Source: Diplonema japonicum
Lineage: Eukaryota > Euglenozoa > Diplonemea > Diplonemida > Diplonemidae
Direction of reading: 5' to 3'
Assembly: GCA_964019335.1 (NCBI GenBank)
Contig: OZ025685.1
Coordinates: 124,001 to 188,000, forward strand
Length of the DNA stretch: 64,000 nucleotides
Shown here piece by piece: positions 33,901 through 43,788 of this stretch (position 1 is its first letter; every line of letters starts with the position of its first letter). The notes below the pieces were generated by a model that was given only the letters and a program-made list of their open reading frames with translations, had not been told where the DNA came from and ran no database searches. The translations under genes and the position numbers were made by a program.

Positions 33901-36142
33901 ACTCCGCATCTGCCAACCCTTCGCAACAGACGAGGCACTCAGACTCGAACACGAGGGTGCCTTGTCACACCTCGCAGAAGTGGAATCAATGTTCTTACCC
34001 CTGAGGTGGATGTGGCATCTTTGGCTGTGGGTCACAAGCGGCTACAGGTCCGTGGTGGAGGAACACGAAGGATCCATCGACAAGAGCATTGTGCGGGGGA
34101 TCGAGGAGAGTGTGGAAATCGCCGTCTCGAACTGCGCAACGCAACAAGACATCAACTACCTGACGATGAAGTCCATCGCGATGGACATGAGCAGGGACCC
34201 TTCTTGGGACACGCTGTACACAAAGCTACGGGAGGTACAGAGGACAATGAAAAACGGGTACGCGCAGAGGGTGCAGCAACTGCCGGGCAAGAACGAGCAG
34301 ATGTCAGGTGACCGGACGTGGGATGAGCTATACTCGGATGAAGGGTCTGATGACGACGTGAACAGAGAACCGACAGTCTACAACATGGAGTGCACGTTGG
34401 AAGAACTGATTGAGCGTGATGGGGCAGATGGGGGGGGTGCGCCGAACACCTATTTCGACATGAAGGGCGTCGTTGAGGACATAGTCGACCTGGCCCTCGT
34501 GGAGGCGGTGGACGCGAATAACATCCGTGTTGCTGGACAGGCTTTGTCAGACATGATCACCATCATCGAGTGGCTAGACAGCATGGTGAACGACGCTGTC
34601 GTCCTCACCTTGAAGGAACAAGCAGTGGACGTCACCTACGAGGAGAATAAGTCCTTCAAGAAGGTGTGGTACGACATCTTCAACGACGGAGATGCTGCCG
34701 AAGACGCCATAGAACCTATTTCCTCAGATGAAGAGGATGACGAGGCAGGTGTGTACCAACAAGGCAGTGCCTACATTGTGAACACCCCCGAAGAGGGTGT
34801 GAGGGTCTGCATGGCCAAGGCCATGAACTCTGTATCCCAATGTGAGGAGCTGCTGAAGGTGATCGCCTCGGCTCAGGAAGTAGCGGAGCTTACAGACAGC
34901 ATTTCCGACTACGACACTGCGGTTGCCAAGCAGGTTTCCATCATCAAGAACAGCCTTGGTCCTGGTGCTGGTGCTGCTGCAAGCGTAAACGCGCCTACCC
35001 CTACTGCCCTAGCAGGGAACCAATCCATAGCATCCCTCACCACCCCCGCCCGCCAGTCGGTTGCGATACCGCACAAGGACGCATCTATCCTCGCGACACC
35101 AAACCCCAGCCACAGCACGCGCCCGCTTCGATACGATACTCCTACAGACCACGGTGCCACCCCTGCAGCTGAGACGGAGTTTCCTGTTACGCTGCCCGCG
35201 GCGGAGCTCGTGATGGTGTCGAGCGATTACCAGGAGTTCCCCTTGAAGAGCGTGGATGTCAGCAGATGTGTTGCGCTGCAGAATGCGAAAGGGAGCATCA
35301 GGTTCCCGGCGGTCCACTCGTCGCAGCTTGCGGTGGTGGCGCAGTTCATGAGGCTGCAGGATGAACAGCTGGCCGGGTTTTTGAGGACCTTCGACAGCGT
35401 CTTGGCAGAGCAACAGTTGGACCCGAATGAGATGTTGGGATTAGGCGTGCAACTGAAGGCACCATTATTGGTGGCACGGGTCGCTGGCATGGTGTATGGG
35501 ACACCGCTTGCAGGAGGGCCCGACTCAGCAGGGTTCGCATATAATACAGATTCAGCGAAACAACTGTGGAACGCGACAGAAGTAACATTCATGCCTTTTG
35601 GGATACACGACTGGCTGAGGTGGTCTGAGCTGTCGGGAGGGTCAGTAGAACCGACATTGGATGTGTGCTGGTGGGGGAGATATCACAAAGAGACGGCATC
35701 TTCACAGGGGTCCTTGCCGTATGTGGAGCATGAGGGTTCATGGAAGCAGATGTATGCAGAGTCGCGTGTGAAGGCGTTCTTGTCTCGTGGCCTTCAAGCC
35801 ATCCCAAGCGAGGAAATCGCACTGTGGAATGGAGCCTTTGGTGCCCTCGTGGAATACATATCTTTCAAAGACTGCAACATCGGTGATGATGAAATGGAAG
35901 TCTTCACCACGTGCTGCTCCAACGTGAAGTCCTTGGATATCTCTCTCACCAGCTGCTCCGATCTCTCGGTAGGCTACATCACCACCCGCTGCCCTTCACT
36001 CATAGATGTGAACGCGGACGGGGCGAATGTATGTAGAAAAAAGAAGAAGAAGAAAAAAATGAACTTAAAACCACAGATGACACCTGGTGCCGTCCAACGT
36101 CTCTTAGCCTTCGCCAGTTCCAACAGTGCTTCTGTAAGGTAG
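30905..36142 (+). CDS. giant protein with WW-like start and Skp1/POZ-like plus LRR tail
   Basis: Exons 30905-36028 and 36077-36142, with a 48-nt GT-AG intron, give 1,729 residues. The N-terminus is Pro-rich (PPPPPDLPD) and basic. Residues about 75-115 (FWILEGKAYDDKEFVWEERR and on to YRSAATGKSTRTLP) resemble a degenerate WW domain. A very long middle part is unrecognised. Around 1430-1560 the protein reads ELVMVSSDYQEFPLKSVDV, then IRFPAVHSSQLAVVAQFMRL, then LLVARVAGMVYG, in the order of a Skp1/BTB-POZ fold. It ends with a leucine-rich-repeat segment (VKSLDISLTSCSDLS, CPSLIDVNADGAN). A role in ubiquitin or scaffold biology is only a guess. Confidence 0.75.
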   Translation: MADGSTPPPPPDLPDTVPTFAADAADGSSNKGEAAGDEGQQKKKSKDIQQVGLSVYIRKKIKQEDKEGKAKTKTFWILEGKAYDDKEFVWEERRAKEGHIQYRSAATGKSTRTLPDVGPTKSALGGDGSASLSPKRLKRDPTDGWDADKKAAIQSYIKKKLSKPTKEDLITPEVQKILVKNVADKHMAENPPFTGDSLPADIEKTLSEEAKTALNTWLSEKNEATEKLRAAVDYTDLNFIDQTPLDDEAVLPDKPNREPPAPLSPFVPRANYLRDPYYYMRLDFPNPRRGKLEEDLEARLFFNPSLGEVKVMGAINGWLCHPSDPKQNQQTIIAVIRDWVGACCLAYIQPPGPVSADYSITAIHPLCEHLDMGKLLGKQAGSDSLRGITVVDDQRHVLGFKNQDDHKYLDLLLKLAMCSMYAQGSDDGRVVAMRARSVEFAWNHTQPIAEETAIGKLNMLMTATEEELSTGGDSTRQVDTLVHDIRMYMLGAENRDEVLRKWVASVQRNRDPSTSLILRQLRIVEEAIRYPSPTNDPFLHEGVLQRLSQLQLQLSRADTQESIPWNLHPARLTSLWKTMVPHVQEFKSREAVPDVPFETCFEPAPSSEAAFIQKANIEQRRFNYSQDQLPPGVYLSALVYCGDEILSDAHHNLPCELVKEQYSSMVAKELHRDSDDFKWILQHGSDPEWADDIQTYSQVYDNSGTMRFRALFVEAAKRLQAQLGRQDLGFIFDNVILQKEVQCIQIVTVLRLTEKNDVPIHSPTHVGWGWRPAADVEYTTYLKSFKIRASTRVAFMHDGYNNCQRWIHAAIKYREAMDNALQPGLYLAYFGVCPSSSGFRMMVSETHRFLLPLAKVQTEFPTLEEWRWVQCVNEKKRRVGSFEWHTVSTTIKATSEGPELPTFRHRFLRAVFEMQETVGKDVQHIFDMEVISFDEMGKIKVIAVGERFLDEPPKHTPPLGTTACCFKNFEMVEATYFEQYWQRAWKLFSNARSSADAMQLRICQPFATDEALRLEHEGALSHLAEVESMFLPLRWMWHLWLWVTSGYRSVVEEHEGSIDKSIVRGIEESVEIAVSNCATQQDINYLTMKSIAMDMSRDPSWDTLYTKLREVQRTMKNGYAQRVQQLPGKNEQMSGDRTWDELYSDEGSDDDVNREPTVYNMECTLEELIERDGADGGGAPNTYFDMKGVVEDIVDLALVEAVDANNIRVAGQALSDMITIIEWLDSMVNDAVVLTLKEQAVDVTYEENKSFKKVWYDIFNDGDAAEDAIEPISSDEEDDEAGVYQQGSAYIVNTPEEGVRVCMAKAMNSVSQCEELLKVIASAQEVAELTDSISDYDTAVAKQVSIIKNSLGPGAGAAASVNAPTPTALAGNQSIASLTTPARQSVAIPHKDASILATPNPSHSTRPLRYDTPTDHGATPAAETEFPVTLPAAELVMVSSDYQEFPLKSVDVSRCVALQNAKGSIRFPAVHSSQLAVVAQFMRLQDEQLAGFLRTFDSVLAEQQLDPNEMLGLGVQLKAPLLVARVAGMVYGTPLAGGPDSAGFAYNTDSAKQLWNATEVTFMPFGIHDWLRWSELSGGSVEPTLDVCWWGRYHKETASSQGSLPYVEHEGSWKQMYAESRVKAFLSRGLQAIPSEEIALWNGAFGALVEYISFKDCNIGDDEMEVFTTCCSNVKSLDISLTSCSDLSVGYITTRCPSLIDVNADGANVCRKKKKKKKMNLKPQMTPGAVQRLLAFASSNSASVR

Positions 36143-36217
36143 GCTGTTTCTCTTTGGGGGGGGGGGGGGGGGGGGGGTTTCTTCCTCCCGAGACTAGAAT
36201 AGAACCTTCTTTTTTTC

Positions 36218-36265
36218 AGGCGTCCTGCCACATACCGCAGGTACCCTTAAATGTCTCTTTTTTTT
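36218..36265 (+). repeat. short dispersed repeat ending in a T-run (copy 2)
   Basis: Same block as at 13081-13130: caggcgtcctgccacatacc then gcaggtacccttaaatgtct plus T-run, one substitution. It lies 75 nt after the preceding stop codon and 190 nt before the next start codon. Confidence 0.6.
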
Positions 36266-36454
36266 TTTTTTTTTTCTTTTTTTTTCTCCCTTAGATTTAT
36301 TATGGTAAGATTTTCTTTTTCCCCCCTCTCCCCTTTGCGCTCTCCCCTTATTATCCCATGTTAGATTTATTGTGGTTCTGCAACTCACCCCGCACCCCCC
36401 TTTTTTTTCATATCAGCCAAACAAAAAAATCTTTTTTTCCAGTGGGCCGCTTGT

Positions 36455-37570
36455 ATGGCGGGGTTAAAATGCGCGAACTGCGACGCCACACAAGAAGAAG
36501 AAGCAGACAGGTGGCATTATTGTGTGGAGTGTAAAAAAACACTGTGTTTTGCGTGCGTGGGGACCGCACACCTCTTGGGGTCGAGAAGGAGCGGGCATGC
36601 CTTGGAGAGGGTGGTGAAGAGCGGTGCTGTAGGACACATGATCTACAGCATTATAGGTGTCGTGCTGGTCTTGTTCTTTGCATTCAACACAGCATCACTG
36701 GAAAGCGAATACATACAAACACAGCACTGCCCTGTCGTTGCACGCCTTCGCAAGGCCACCATGTATGATGCCTTGGCACACTACCACCTGAAGCATCGCT
36801 GGGCGATTGCTTGCGATGGTGAGGACAGCCTGTGGCGTTTCTACACCGATGCATGGTACCGAACGGTAGTTACTCACAATGACTCTTGGTACCTTCTCAT
36901 CTTGCAGACGAAGGCTGCTGTTGTTGGGTGTGGGTTCCTTCTCCTTGCTTCGCCTGTCATGTACTTGGGTTTCGGTGTTGTTGCGATGTTGGTTCACATT
37001 GCAGAGATGCAGCTCCTCCCTCTCCCCCCTGCCTTCGTTGAGAGGGTTTTTGAGTTCATGGCCATTGCCTTCCACACACCGCTTGACTCGCTTTTCGATT
37101 TTTTTAAAATCACACCCTTGGGCTCTTTGTACATGGGGCTTCACCTTGTGGGGCATAGTTCACATCTGCAACCTATTCCGCCTTGCACGTCGCCTGCACA
37201 AGGTTCTCATGATTGGTCCTATTATGTGAAGCGCCACACGCGGTATTACAGGTTCTTTTACAGCTCCTTCCGGTCGCACTTTGAGAAGCTTGTCCTTGTC
37301 AGCCTCTCCGTCACGTTCGTCTTCCGGTTCGTGTCGTTGTGGTGGGACTTGTCGCCTGTGTTCTCGCGGGCCATCGCCATTCTCAGTCTCGAACCTGTTT
37401 ATGAAATGCACCTCGCGGACACTTCTGTCCACCCGGAGCCCATCCCCGTCATCCTCGAGGCTATCCTCAAAAATGTGCTGGACGATGCCATCAGCATACC
37501 CTCGCTGGTGTTCCTCACAACGGTGGGGTATATGTTGATTGGGCACACTTGGAAAAGAATGATGGAGTGA
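36455..37570 (+). CDS. B-box/RING-like zinc-finger multi-pass membrane protein
   Basis: 371 residues. Residues 5-48 carry paired cysteines (CANCDATQEEEADRWHYCVE then CKKTLCFACVGTAHL) spaced like a B-box or treble-clef zinc finger, followed by about six hydrophobic segments (first at about 60-77, GHMIYSIIGVVLVLFFAF). It is predicted to sit in an internal membrane with a cytosolic zinc-binding head. I do not recognise the family. The start follows ctttttttccag by 12 nt, a good trans-splice acceptor, and 36.2-36.45 kb upstream is non-coding. Confidence 0.65.
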   Translation: MAGLKCANCDATQEEEADRWHYCVECKKTLCFACVGTAHLLGSRRSGHALERVVKSGAVGHMIYSIIGVVLVLFFAFNTASLESEYIQTQHCPVVARLRKATMYDALAHYHLKHRWAIACDGEDSLWRFYTDAWYRTVVTHNDSWYLLILQTKAAVVGCGFLLLASPVMYLGFGVVAMLVHIAEMQLLPLPPAFVERVFEFMAIAFHTPLDSLFDFFKITPLGSLYMGLHLVGHSSHLQPIPPCTSPAQGSHDWSYYVKRHTRYYRFFYSSFRSHFEKLVLVSLSVTFVFRFVSLWWDLSPVFSRAIAILSLEPVYEMHLADTSVHPEPIPVILEAILKNVLDDAISIPSLVFLTTVGYMLIGHTWKRMME

Positions 37571-37615
37571 GGAACCGGAGAGTTAGAGATGGAAAATCGG
37601 ACACATTGGTGTCCC

Positions 37616-37650
<35 letters not shown>

Positions 37651-37824
37651 CTTTTCTTTTTGTTAAAAAGAACTTAAACACTTACCTAACCCACCCTTTT
37701 TTTTTGTCTTGCCCTTTGTTTGCCTGCCGCCTTCTAGAGTGAGCCACACAGACAAAGCCATAAAAAGAACAAAAGAAGAGGGGGGAAAACACACACACAC
37801 ACACACACACATACACGAAACGAA

Positions 37825-39747
37825 ATGGTTGCGTCCCGTGATGCCCTGTTGCTGTGCTTGGTGTCGATTGTTGGTGTTGGTGCGAACACAGCCACCACGA
37901 CTATAACCTTGCCCACAGCAACGGAATCGACAACTGTGTCGCTGCCCACAGGGACTTCTTCGGAATCAATGTCAATGACACTTGACACCGGCACAGAGTC
38001 CATCACTTCCACACTGCCTACGGCCACCGAATCCACCTCCATAACGATGCCTACTCAAACACAGAGCACAACCATTACCCTTGCAACAGGCACCGCGTCC
38101 GGCACTGTCACAATACCTACAAAAACAGAGTCAACAACGGTTTCACTCGTCACCGGCACTGCGAGCATTACGTATACACTGCCCACGGGAACCGCCTCCA
38201 CAACAATCACGTTGCCCACGGGGACAGAGACCTCGACCATTTCGCTGCCAACAGGGTCTGCTTCGTCCACTGTCACGATGCCCTCTGGAACGGTGTCAGG
38301 CACTGCAACACTGCCGACTGTAACTAGTAGTGTTAGTCTCACCCTTCCCACTGGAACGGCGTCGAGCACAGTTACTCTCCCTACTGGGACAGAAACGGTT
38401 TCACTCACGATGCCCACGAGTACCCTTACCACGACTTTAACGCTTTTTACCGCGACCTCCACGAGTACCATTACTCTGCCTACAAAAACAGAGTCAACAA
38501 CGGTTTCACTCGTCACCGGCACTGCGAGTACTACGTACACACTGCCCACGGGAACCGCCTCCACAACAATCACGTTGCCCACGGGGACGCTTACCACGAC
38601 TTTAACGCTTCCTACCGTGACCTCTACCAGTACCATCACGCTGCCAACGATGACGATCAGTCAAACGTTTTCGCTGCCCACAAGGACAGACTCGAGGACC
38701 ATGTCACTCCGAACCAGTACAGAGTCCGTTTCAATTTCTGTCGGAACCAGGACCCAGACGACCACCGTTACCCTACCCACAGATACTCTATCGACCACGT
38801 ACTCTCTTGAAACAAGGACTTCGTCCGCTTCCCTCCCGACTGAGACTGACACATACACCCATGACCAGGCACTCCCCACGTGGGTCCCTTTCTGGTACTA
38901 TCAGGGACCGTTCCCGACAGATATTATCAATGTGTGGCCGACAGAGGTAGTTATGACAGACAAAACGCAGTTCGCTTTCACTGGATATAAAGCGGATGAG
39001 GGTTTGCCTGTAGTGTTCCTCCGTCAACCAGAGGCAGGGGCGAGGAACTACAACATCTGTGCAGAACTGGTATGAATGGAAAGAAGTATAAATAGAGCTA
39101 ACACAACACAGCTTCCCAACACGGACTGGGCGGTGGAAAGCATGAACAAGCTGGGTGTGACGAACCACCTGACGGAGACCTTGAACAACGGGACGCAGAC
39201 ATTCCACGTGTCCATTAACTATTACCAAAGGGAAGACCTTGTTGTGGACACAACGACACTGGAGAGCACGCAGGTGGGGTCATGGAAGACGACGGAGCCT
39301 GTCCCGTACTACGTGTGCGTGCGCCCTGACGACAACGGGTGGAATGCCCTCACAACACAGGTGTGGGTGAAGCAAGAGAACTCGACAGAAGCTTACTACG
39401 GTTACCAGTCATGCGAGCAACTGATGGCGGCTCACACAGAGTTCTGCGGGTGTTACTTCTCAGTGGGGAGCTACACAAATGACGACAACAAGCCAGCACT
39501 GGCGTCCGCGCGGACCACAGGGTGGGTGAACATCGACAGCACGTACCCCACAAACCTGCTGCTTGATATCGATGTGAAGTCGCGGTACAGGTCAGGCTGC
39601 TGTGCCTCCTTGTCGATGGAGAACTCCGCCCTCACCAAGGACTACCCCTTTGAATCTGTCGCTTCCAGTACCGGAGGCTACCTCTTTCGTTCCTGGGGGA
39701 CCTGCGCCACCAGCGACCAGAGCTATAAGGCGAGTATTGTGTATTAA
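37825..39747 (+). CDS. secreted TLPTGT-repeat protein, tandem copy 1
   Basis: Exons 37825-39069 and 39112-39747, with a 42-nt GT-AG intron, give 626 residues. A signal peptide (about 1-20, LLLCLVSIVGVGANT) leads into about 320 residues of Thr/Ser-rich repeats of about 13 residues, consensus TxTITLPTGTxST, probably heavily O-glycosylated. A globular end follows: WVPFWYYQGP ... VVFLRQPEAGARNYNICAEL, then exon 2 with eight or so Cys. No transmembrane or GPI signal is visible at the C-terminus (SYKASIVY), so it is likely secreted or a cell-surface matrix protein. The family is not recognised. Its neighbour at 40071 is a paralogue with an identical last exon. Confidence 0.8.
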
Positions 39748-40070
39748 GAAACCGAAAAATATATAAAAGAAGAAATGGAAATACTGTAAAATGAAAAGTG
39801 CCGAACTGACAAGTGTCTGAGTTCCCCCCCCTTCGAAGCAGGACCATTTTCTGCCCTGGAATTCTTCATGTCGGAAGTTTTCCCGCCCGGACATTTGTCA
39901 GCCCCCCCGGCACCTTTTCGTTACAGTATGCGACACCGCCGTTTTTCCAAGCGGCATTAAATTTGTTATTCGGCGCAAGTTGTCAAAGAAAAAAGTGTGT
40001 TTCTTCGTTCCATCCATCACAGCTTCATGAGGCCCTGACAACTGCCGAAAGTGTCCATATCGCAGAGGAG
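39748..40070. other. spacer between the tandem repeat-protein genes
   Basis: No independent gene. An open frame reads in from 39813 into the next gene, but the signal peptide begins only at the ATG at 40071. This spacer probably holds the 3' UTR and the processing signals of the downstream copy. Confidence 0.5.
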
Positions 40071-42225
40071 ATGCGGCTGTGGTCTGTAGTGCTAGTCGGC
40101 GTGGCCCTTGTAGACAAAGGGTTGTGGGGCAGTGCCACGAAAACAACGACGATCACCCTGGGGACGAGGACAGAGACAGTCACTGTGACGCTGCCTACGG
40201 GAACTGTTTCTGTGTCTCTGCCGACGTTGAGCCCCAGCGGCACAATACCCACTGGGACAGACACTTTTTCTCTTTCATTGCCCACACTTACTGAAACGCT
40301 GTCAGTGTCTGAGAGCGCCAGCACCACTGGTTCCTTCTCCGCGACTTTGCCGTCAGGCACCGCGTCGCTTACTGAGACATTCTCCCTTACCCCCTCAGAG
40401 ACGATAACTGAGTCCATAACCATCACGCTTCCCACGGGCACTGCGACAGTCAGTCTCACGGAGTCCGAATCGCTCTCATGGAGCGCTACCTTTTCCCTTC
40501 CTACAGAGTCTGCGACGGTGTCGCTGACAGCCACCGCTTCCCCGACAGAAACAGTAACCATTTCCTTGCCCACATCAACAGAGACTATCAGCTTGTCCAT
40601 GAGTCTTACAAACACAATAACGGACACTGGGACGTTTACAGCGACCCTCCCCACCGTCACAAGCACGGTTACTTCCACAGATACGTCTACTCTCTCGCTT
40701 CCCACGAGCACCATAACGCTGACGGGGACGGATACTTACTCGCTGACAGAGACTTTTAGTTTGTCGGCGACCTTCACGCTTCCCACGTTGACAGGTTCTG
40801 AGAGTCTCACGCTCACGGAGACGGCCACGCAGAGCGAGACGCTCACTATGACAATCAGCATCTCCTTGCCCACAGCGTCGTCTAGTCTTTCGTTGACAGA
40901 AAGTCTTACCCACACCATGTCACTATCGCTCTCTTCTACCTTCACGCTGCCCACGGAGACAGGATCTATTAGTCTGACCCTTACCGAGAGCTTAACAGCA
41001 ACATACACGCTTCCAACTGCGAGTGAGTCGAGCACTATCACACTGTCGTTGCCCACACGATCTGAATCCATCACCCTCACACAGACCGAGACGATCAGTC
41101 TGTCCCTTCCTACAGGGACCCTCACACTGACGCATACTTTCTCGCTACCTACCGCTACTGAAACCCTCTCTCTCTCAGAGACTCTCTCTGTTTCTCTGTC
41201 GCTGCCTACAGCTACGGAGTCACATTCTCTGTCCTCCACCTACTCGCTCACGCTGACCTTCACCATGACCCTCACTGTCCCAACTGCAACCGTCACGCTC
41301 ACACTCCCCACTGCAACAGACACCCTCACATTATTTCAATCCCTCCCCTTGTGGTCTCCATACTGGTATTATGAGGAGCCTTATGCGTCAGATGTGTTTG
41401 GTGTCTCCCCCACAGAAGTGGTCATGTCAGACGAGACTGCCTTCTCCTTCACCGGATATAGGGCCAAGGCTGGCATACCAGTGGTGTTCCTCCGTCAACC
41501 GGAGGCAGGGGCGAGGAACTACAACATCTGTGCAGAACTGGTATGGGTGGAAGGACATGGGCTAAAACTCATTCTTTTTTTTTTAACAGCTTCCCAACAC
41601 GGACTGGGCGGTGGAAAGCATGAACAAGCTGGGTGTGACGAACCACCTGACGGAGACCTTGAACAACGGGACGCAGACATTCCACGTGTCCATTAACTAT
41701 TACCAAAGGGAAGACCTTGTTGTGGACACAACGACACTGGAGAGCACGCAGGTGGGGTCATGGAAGACGACGGAGCCTGTCCCGTACTACGTGTGCGTGC
41801 GCCCTGACGACAACGGGTGGAATGCCCTCACAACACAGGTGTGGGTGAAGCAAGAGAACTCGACAGAAGCTTACTACGGTTACCAGTCATGCGAGCAACT
41901 GATGGCGGCTCACACAGAGTTCTGCGGGTGTTACTTCTCAGTGGGGAGCTACACAAATGACGACAACAAGCCAGCACTGGCGTCCGCGCGGACCACAGGG
42001 TGGGTGAACATCGACAGCACGTACCCCACAAACCTGCTGCTTGATATCGATGTGAAGTCGCGGTACAGGTCAGGCTGCTGTGCCTCCTTGTCGATGGAGA
42101 ACTCCGCCCTCACCAAGGACTACCCCTTTGAATCTGTCGCTTCCAGTACCGGAGGCTACCTCTTTCGTTCCTGGGGGACCTGCGCCACCAGCGACCAGAG
42201 CTATAAGGCGAGTATTGTGTATTAA
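40071..42225 (+). CDS. secreted TLPTGT-repeat protein, tandem copy 2
   Basis: Exons 40071-41540 and 41590-42225, with a 49-nt intron, give 701 residues. The ATG at 40071 gives a signal peptide (MRLWSVVLVGVALVDKGLWG); the longer upstream frame is rejected. About 395 residues of Ser/Thr repeats follow (SLTLTESLT, TFTLPT, SISLPTGT styles), more Ser-rich than copy 1. The globular linker is homologous to copy 1 (WSPYWYYEEP ... VVFLRQPEAGARNYNICAEL). Exon 2 reads identical to exon 2 of copy 1 over its 636 bases and 7 bases beyond the stop, while the introns differ in sequence and length. Probably secreted or surface-exposed. Confidence 0.8.
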
Positions 42226-42319
42226 GAAACCGTAAGTTAACTTGGGATGCAAGCAAACCCGTTTTTTCCAAGATGCGCTTGTCTGTCATTTTGTTATAAA
42301 TTTCGTCTTTTTTTTTTTT

Positions 42320-43700
42320 TCGGGCGCGCTCTTGAACATCGCACTACCGGGCCACACACACGACCCTCTTGCTGCCTTTGCCTACAAGACGGCGGGCACC
42401 GTCCTGAGGCTAGCGGAAAATCGAAGAATACGAAAGCGTGCAAGAAAGATCCGGAAGAAGTACACGAAGAATATGAGGTCCGCTGGTCCCATAGGAACAC
42501 TCCTGCGTCTTCTGGAACCAGCCAAGCTCGGATGGCCTTGGGCCAGGGCCCTCTTGGGCGTGCATAAAGCTGCCAGAGGGCGAGTGACGAAAGCGATCAG
42601 AAGGAACGCAGTTGCCAAAGGCAGACCCTCCTTTATTGGTGTCGGCCGCGCAATTGACGAAGTCCGCACTAACGAGGTGTGGAAGAGTGCCAGGTCCGTG
42701 CAAGAGGAACGACTTGGCTTGAGGATGATCACGGGTGCCATGTTCCGCAGCTACCCGATCGTCGAACCAGAGGTACAATGTATTGGGTGTGAGGCGCTCT
42801 TCACCACGCAAGACGAGTACACCATACACACGTTCTGGAAATGCAAGGCACACGAAGAGGTACGCGGTGCACCTGAGTTCGCCCCTGCAATGCATGCATA
42901 CAGGCAAGAGGGGATCACACGCTGCCTTGCACTACACGGCATCATCCCTCTGGAATGTAAGACGGAACGGCCAGAGGTAATACAACAGATGCTGCTTGCG
43001 ATCATCAGGAGAGTGAGCGCGAAGCAGGAAACGAAGAAGGCCGCGGTAGAAAGGTTCCCTTGGAACAGACCGCTGGTTGGAAGAGGGTGCTCGGTGCCAA
43101 GCCTGGATTGGTACAAGAACAACGGACTGAAACACTTCCAAGGGGATACGATTGTCCCAGAAGTGCTCAAATGGCTTCGCATGCTGCAGTGGAGCCCACA
43201 TGGTTCAGTCTCAAGGATAGAGCTCGCACTCGACTTTGAGGCCACGACCAAACAGCTCATCTTGGAAGATACGGCTGACGTACGTAAGCGTGCAAACCGG
43301 CTAGCTAAAGTTCTGACAAAACTGTCAGAGGTGGCCGAAAAGAAAGCACGACCCCCTCCTATCCCCGGGAAACCTTTCTTGACATCCTCCCTCCGATCCA
43401 TTGGTGCAAACAAACGGATCCGAGGGTATACCTGCAGACCCACATTCGCATCGTACGACAAGGTGCGCTTCATCCTCGAACAGCGACTCGCAACCGGTTC
43501 ACCGGGGAGAGACGACTGGAGCGACAAGTTCGTGCCGACCTACCTCGAACCTACCCGAAGTATCCCCACCCCATCTGCCGATAAAAATGCAGCGACGCAG
43601 AAGGGTAACAACACAAGATAGACCCCCCACCACGCTGCACACTTAACGCCAAATAGTGTTGCAACCAAAGCCCCATTTTTTTTTTTTTTTTTTTTTTCTT
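42320..43700 (+). mobile_element. 5'-truncated LINE fragment with RT C-terminal domain (copy A)
   Basis: A 460-residue frame (42242-43621) that lacks a reverse transcriptase core. It has the post-RT region of non-LTR retrotransposons: a basic segment (RRIRKRARKIRKKY), then a zinc knuckle CIGCEALFTTQDEYTIHTFW ending in KC (CxxC...HxxxxC). The C-terminal block is VSRIELALDFEATTK, then SLRSIGANKRIRGYTCRPTF. The 3' UTR ends in gttgcaaccaaagccccat plus a T-run of about 22. The 5' junction is another T-run at about 42307-42320, just downstream of the repeat-protein gene. The long open frame suggests a recent insertion. Confidence 0.7.
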
Positions 43701-43788
43701 GTTCCCTTCTACTTTCATAACTTCATTCCCTCCAGGCATCAGGGTCGACAAATAAAAGGATAAATTAAAAAAGAGACCTTAATGCGAG

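Noticed and set aside
37790-37811. (AC)n tract before the repeat-protein gene as a regulatory site
   Set aside because: An ordinary microsatellite. Nothing indicates function.
38055-38639. Val-rich - strand frame over the repeat-protein gene (and similar at 40025-40714 and 40736-41239)
   Set aside because: Mirror of the low-complexity TLPTGT repeats. The + strand has the signal peptide and the conserved C-terminal domain.
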